A stretch of 64,000 nucleotides of DNA from Persicaria tinctoria (lineage: Eukaryota > Streptophyta > Magnoliopsida > Caryophyllales > Polygonaceae), in the NCBI GenBank assembly GCA_037127255.1, contig JBANSL010000001.1, positions 28,638,501 through 28,702,500 on the forward strand, in the 5' to 3' direction. Position numbers and translations under genes: made by a program. Numbering within the stretch: position 1 is the stretch's first letter; the number at the start of each line of letters is the position of its first letter. The notes beneath the pieces were generated by a model, which worked only from the letters and a program-made list of their open reading frames with translations, had not been told where the DNA came from and made no database searches. Shown here one piece after another: positions 61,718-64,000 of this stretch.

Positions 61718-64000
61718 TTTGAGCGAGCTTAACCTCCGACAATGTCGGAGGAAGATTTGTGATGGTCACTACACTGCTGCTGTTCGGGTACTCTCTTCAT
61801 CAGGTATTGCTCCTTATTCTGATGCCACTCTAGAGGCTTTGCAGGAAAAGCACCCCTTTGCCCCGTCTCCTAACTTGCCGCCTTTACATGTTGATCATCA
61901 TCCTCTTCTTGCCTCTTCGACCGTTGTTTTGGATATGATTAGGAGTTTTCCTTGTGGCACGTCATGTGGGAGGGATGGGTTCCGTGCTCAGCATCTGTTG
62001 GATTGTTTGGGCGGAGCGGCTGTTGCTATTTCAGATGATTTGATCACCTCTATTACTCGGGTGATTAATCTTTTCCTTGAGGGTCGTTGTCCGCAGGCTT
62101 TGGGTGAGTACATTGCTAGTGCTCCGCTTACGCCGCTTGTTAAACCAGGTGGCGGTATACGTCCTATTGCCGTTGGCACCATTTGGAGACGCCTTGTCTC
62201 TAAGTTTGGGGCTTGTTTAGTCGGTCCTTCTTTGTCTGGTTATTTTACAGGCCTTCAGTTTGGGGTCGGGATATCTGGTGGAGGAGAGGCTATTCTGCAT
62301 GCTTTGAATCGGTTTGTTGAGGCTCGTGGTAGTGAGGAGGGTCTGTCCATGTTGTTAGTCGACTTCCAGAATGCTTTCAACATGGTTGATCGTGTGACCA
62401 TGTTACAGGAAGTCCGCCGTCACTGCCCGGTTCTATCCCGATGGGTGGAGTTTTGCTACTCTAATCCTGCCCGACTATATTATGGGGAGCATAGCTTATG
62501 GTCTTGTCGGGGGGTTCAACAAGGAGATCCTTTAGGCCCTCTGCTTTTTGCCTTGTTGTTGCATCCTTTGGTGTGCAAGATTAGAGACTCTTTTGACTTG
62601 AGTCTGCAGGCTTGGTACTTAGATGATGGTACTGTTATTGGGGACACTTTGGTTGTGGGGAAGGTCTTGGATCTGATTATGGAGGATGGTCCCCGCTTTG
62701 GTCTTCATCTTAATGTGGATAAGACCGAAATTTTTTGGCCTAAAGAAGACCCCAGGAGTCGGATGCCTGGGGTTTTCCCCCCCTCTATTGCTCGGCCTTC
62801 GCGCGGTGTCAAAGTCTTGGGTGGGCCTGTCAGCGCGTGCCCTGTTTTCGGTAGTGACCTTGTGGCGAAGAGAGTGGCTAAGACCATAGAGCTTATGGAT
62901 TCTGTCGCAAGGATTGATGATCCACAGTGCGAGTTGCTTCTGCTTCGGGCCTGTACGGGTATTTCTAAGCTGTACTTTGCTCTGCGTACTTGTTCCCCGC
63001 GTGTCTTTGGGTCGGCCCAACTCACATTTGATGTGGCACTCCGTGCTAGTTTAGAGCGTATTGTCACTGCATCTGGGCCTGGGTTTGGAGATTGGCAGTG
63101 GCGGCTTGCCACCTTCCCTTTTCATTTTGGTGGGCTCGGAGTGTATGCTGCTGGGGATGTCCTACATTATGCTATTTTGGCATCCCGTTTGCAGTCTGCT
63201 GAGTTGCAGGCTAAGCTTTTATGTCCTTCTGGTATCATTGATGCTGGTCCCACTTTTGATGATGCCTACCGTGCTTTTAGTGAGACTACGGGTTCTGATA
63301 TTCTACGCGATCCTAGTGAAATCGCTGCCCCCAAACTTATGAAGAAATTGGCAGATATATATTTCGCGAAGGTTGCTGCTACATCGGACTCTGTTTTCTC
63401 GTTGACTCCGCGACATGTGGCATTATGGAAGTCTCACCAGGGTGCTCACTCATCTGATTGGTTGCGTGCAGTGCCTATTTCTGGCCTGAGCCAGACTATG
63501 AATGGAAGGACCTACCATAGTGTGCTTAGCTATCGTTTGGGTGTTCCATTGTTCACGGTGTCTAGGCCTTGTCCTGCTTGTTCTCAGACCTTTGATGGTG
63601 ATGTTTATGGTGATCATGCTGTGTCTTGTGCTGGTACTGTGGGCATCAAACATCGCCATAACCTCGTTCGCGACACCTTATTGGATATCTGCTACAGGTC
63701 CGGGATTTCTGCCGGTAAGGAGGTTGATATCGGTTTGGTTGATGGGCATGATAAACCCATTCGTTCGACGGATTTTCTCCTTTATTCATGGGATAGGGGG
63801 CGGGATGTGTGTGTCGATCTGACGGGATCCTCCCCATTGACTCAGTCTGGAATTTCTGACTTTATGCCTGGTCGTGCTGTTGTTGATGCTGCTCGACGTA
63901 AGTGTGTCAAGTATCGAGATTTGTGCACGGCGGCTGGGTATGGTGTCTTACCTTTCTCCTTCTCTTCATTGGGGGAGTTGGATACAGATGCGGTTGCCTT
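61689..64000 (+). CDS. RLE-type LINE polyprotein: reverse transcriptase, zinc finger, restriction-like endonuclease (runs off window)
   Basis: This frame is open for about 770 codons to the window end. The RT part has GTSCGRDGFRAQHLLDCL, GGIRPIAVGTIWRRLVSK, LLVDFQNAFNMVDR (motif A), CRGVQQGDPLGPLLFALL (motif B) and WYLDDGTVIGDTL (motif C), with catalytic aspartates intact. After a thumb-like region comes a finger (CPAC ... GDHAVSC), then IKHRHNLVRDTLLDIC, and RSTDFLLYSWDRGRDVCVDL, a D-x14-D spacing, with RRKCVKYRDL downstream. Plant L1 elements have instead an N-terminal endonuclease and a C-terminal RNase H, so this is a different LINE class. No stop is seen. Confidence 0.85.

Overview
The window looks like repeat-dense, low-GC nuclear DNA of a flowering plant, probably a eudicot. 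The evidence is exon fragments of a plant class XI myosin, actin, a long-chain acyl-CoA synthetase and a DUF89 phosphatase, plus plant-type transposons: Athila-like LTR elements primed by tRNA-Asp, Copia, L1 with a C-terminal RNase H, hAT, Mutator-like, Stowaway MITEs and tRNA-derived SINEs. I see no intact cellular gene. Nearly everything I can name is a transposon, a transposon remnant or a gene piece carried by one.

Layout. 1-3130 holds the end of a decayed Copia element and its 3' LTR, inserted in a hAT transposase gene on the minus strand. That hAT gene is split again by a complete 6.2-kb non-autonomous Athila-like element (4049-10206, minus, target-site duplication AAGGA) that carries one unknown 263-codon frame. 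10819-13807 is a block (L1 tail, solo LTR, tail of a second LINE type) that recurs at 57287-59370. 14609-19117 holds a hAT MITE, a Stowaway MITE, a Mutator-like element with about 110-bp terminal inverted repeats, and a SINE. 19450-21946 and 22017-31808 are two neighbouring Mutator-like elements, each with its own 9-bp target-site duplication. The larger one is a Pack-MULE with pieces of four unrelated host genes, all on the plus strand. 31809-41151 holds MITEs, L1 scraps and diverse low-complexity DNA. 41168-56970 is one L1 insertion (16-bp target-site duplication) with a young 8.9-kb Athila-like element (46261-55148, duplication GAATC) nested in it. 57287-64000 repeats the duplicated block and continues into tandem copies of a LINE whose last domains read as zinc finger plus restriction-like endonuclease. 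The last copy has an almost intact reverse transcriptase and runs off the window.

The points most worth attention are: the Pack-MULE pair with its 22-bp palindromic minisatellite (AGAGTTGCACGACTCT core), which also occurs beside or inside captured exons; the endonuclease type of the LINE at 58.9-64 kb, unlike the usual plant L1; and the dense TCGA palindromes in the Athila-like elements, present both in untranslated LTR and in coding sequence, where they spell repeated VDVD/VDVE peptides. Both Athila-like elements lack reverse transcriptase and would depend on a helper element.
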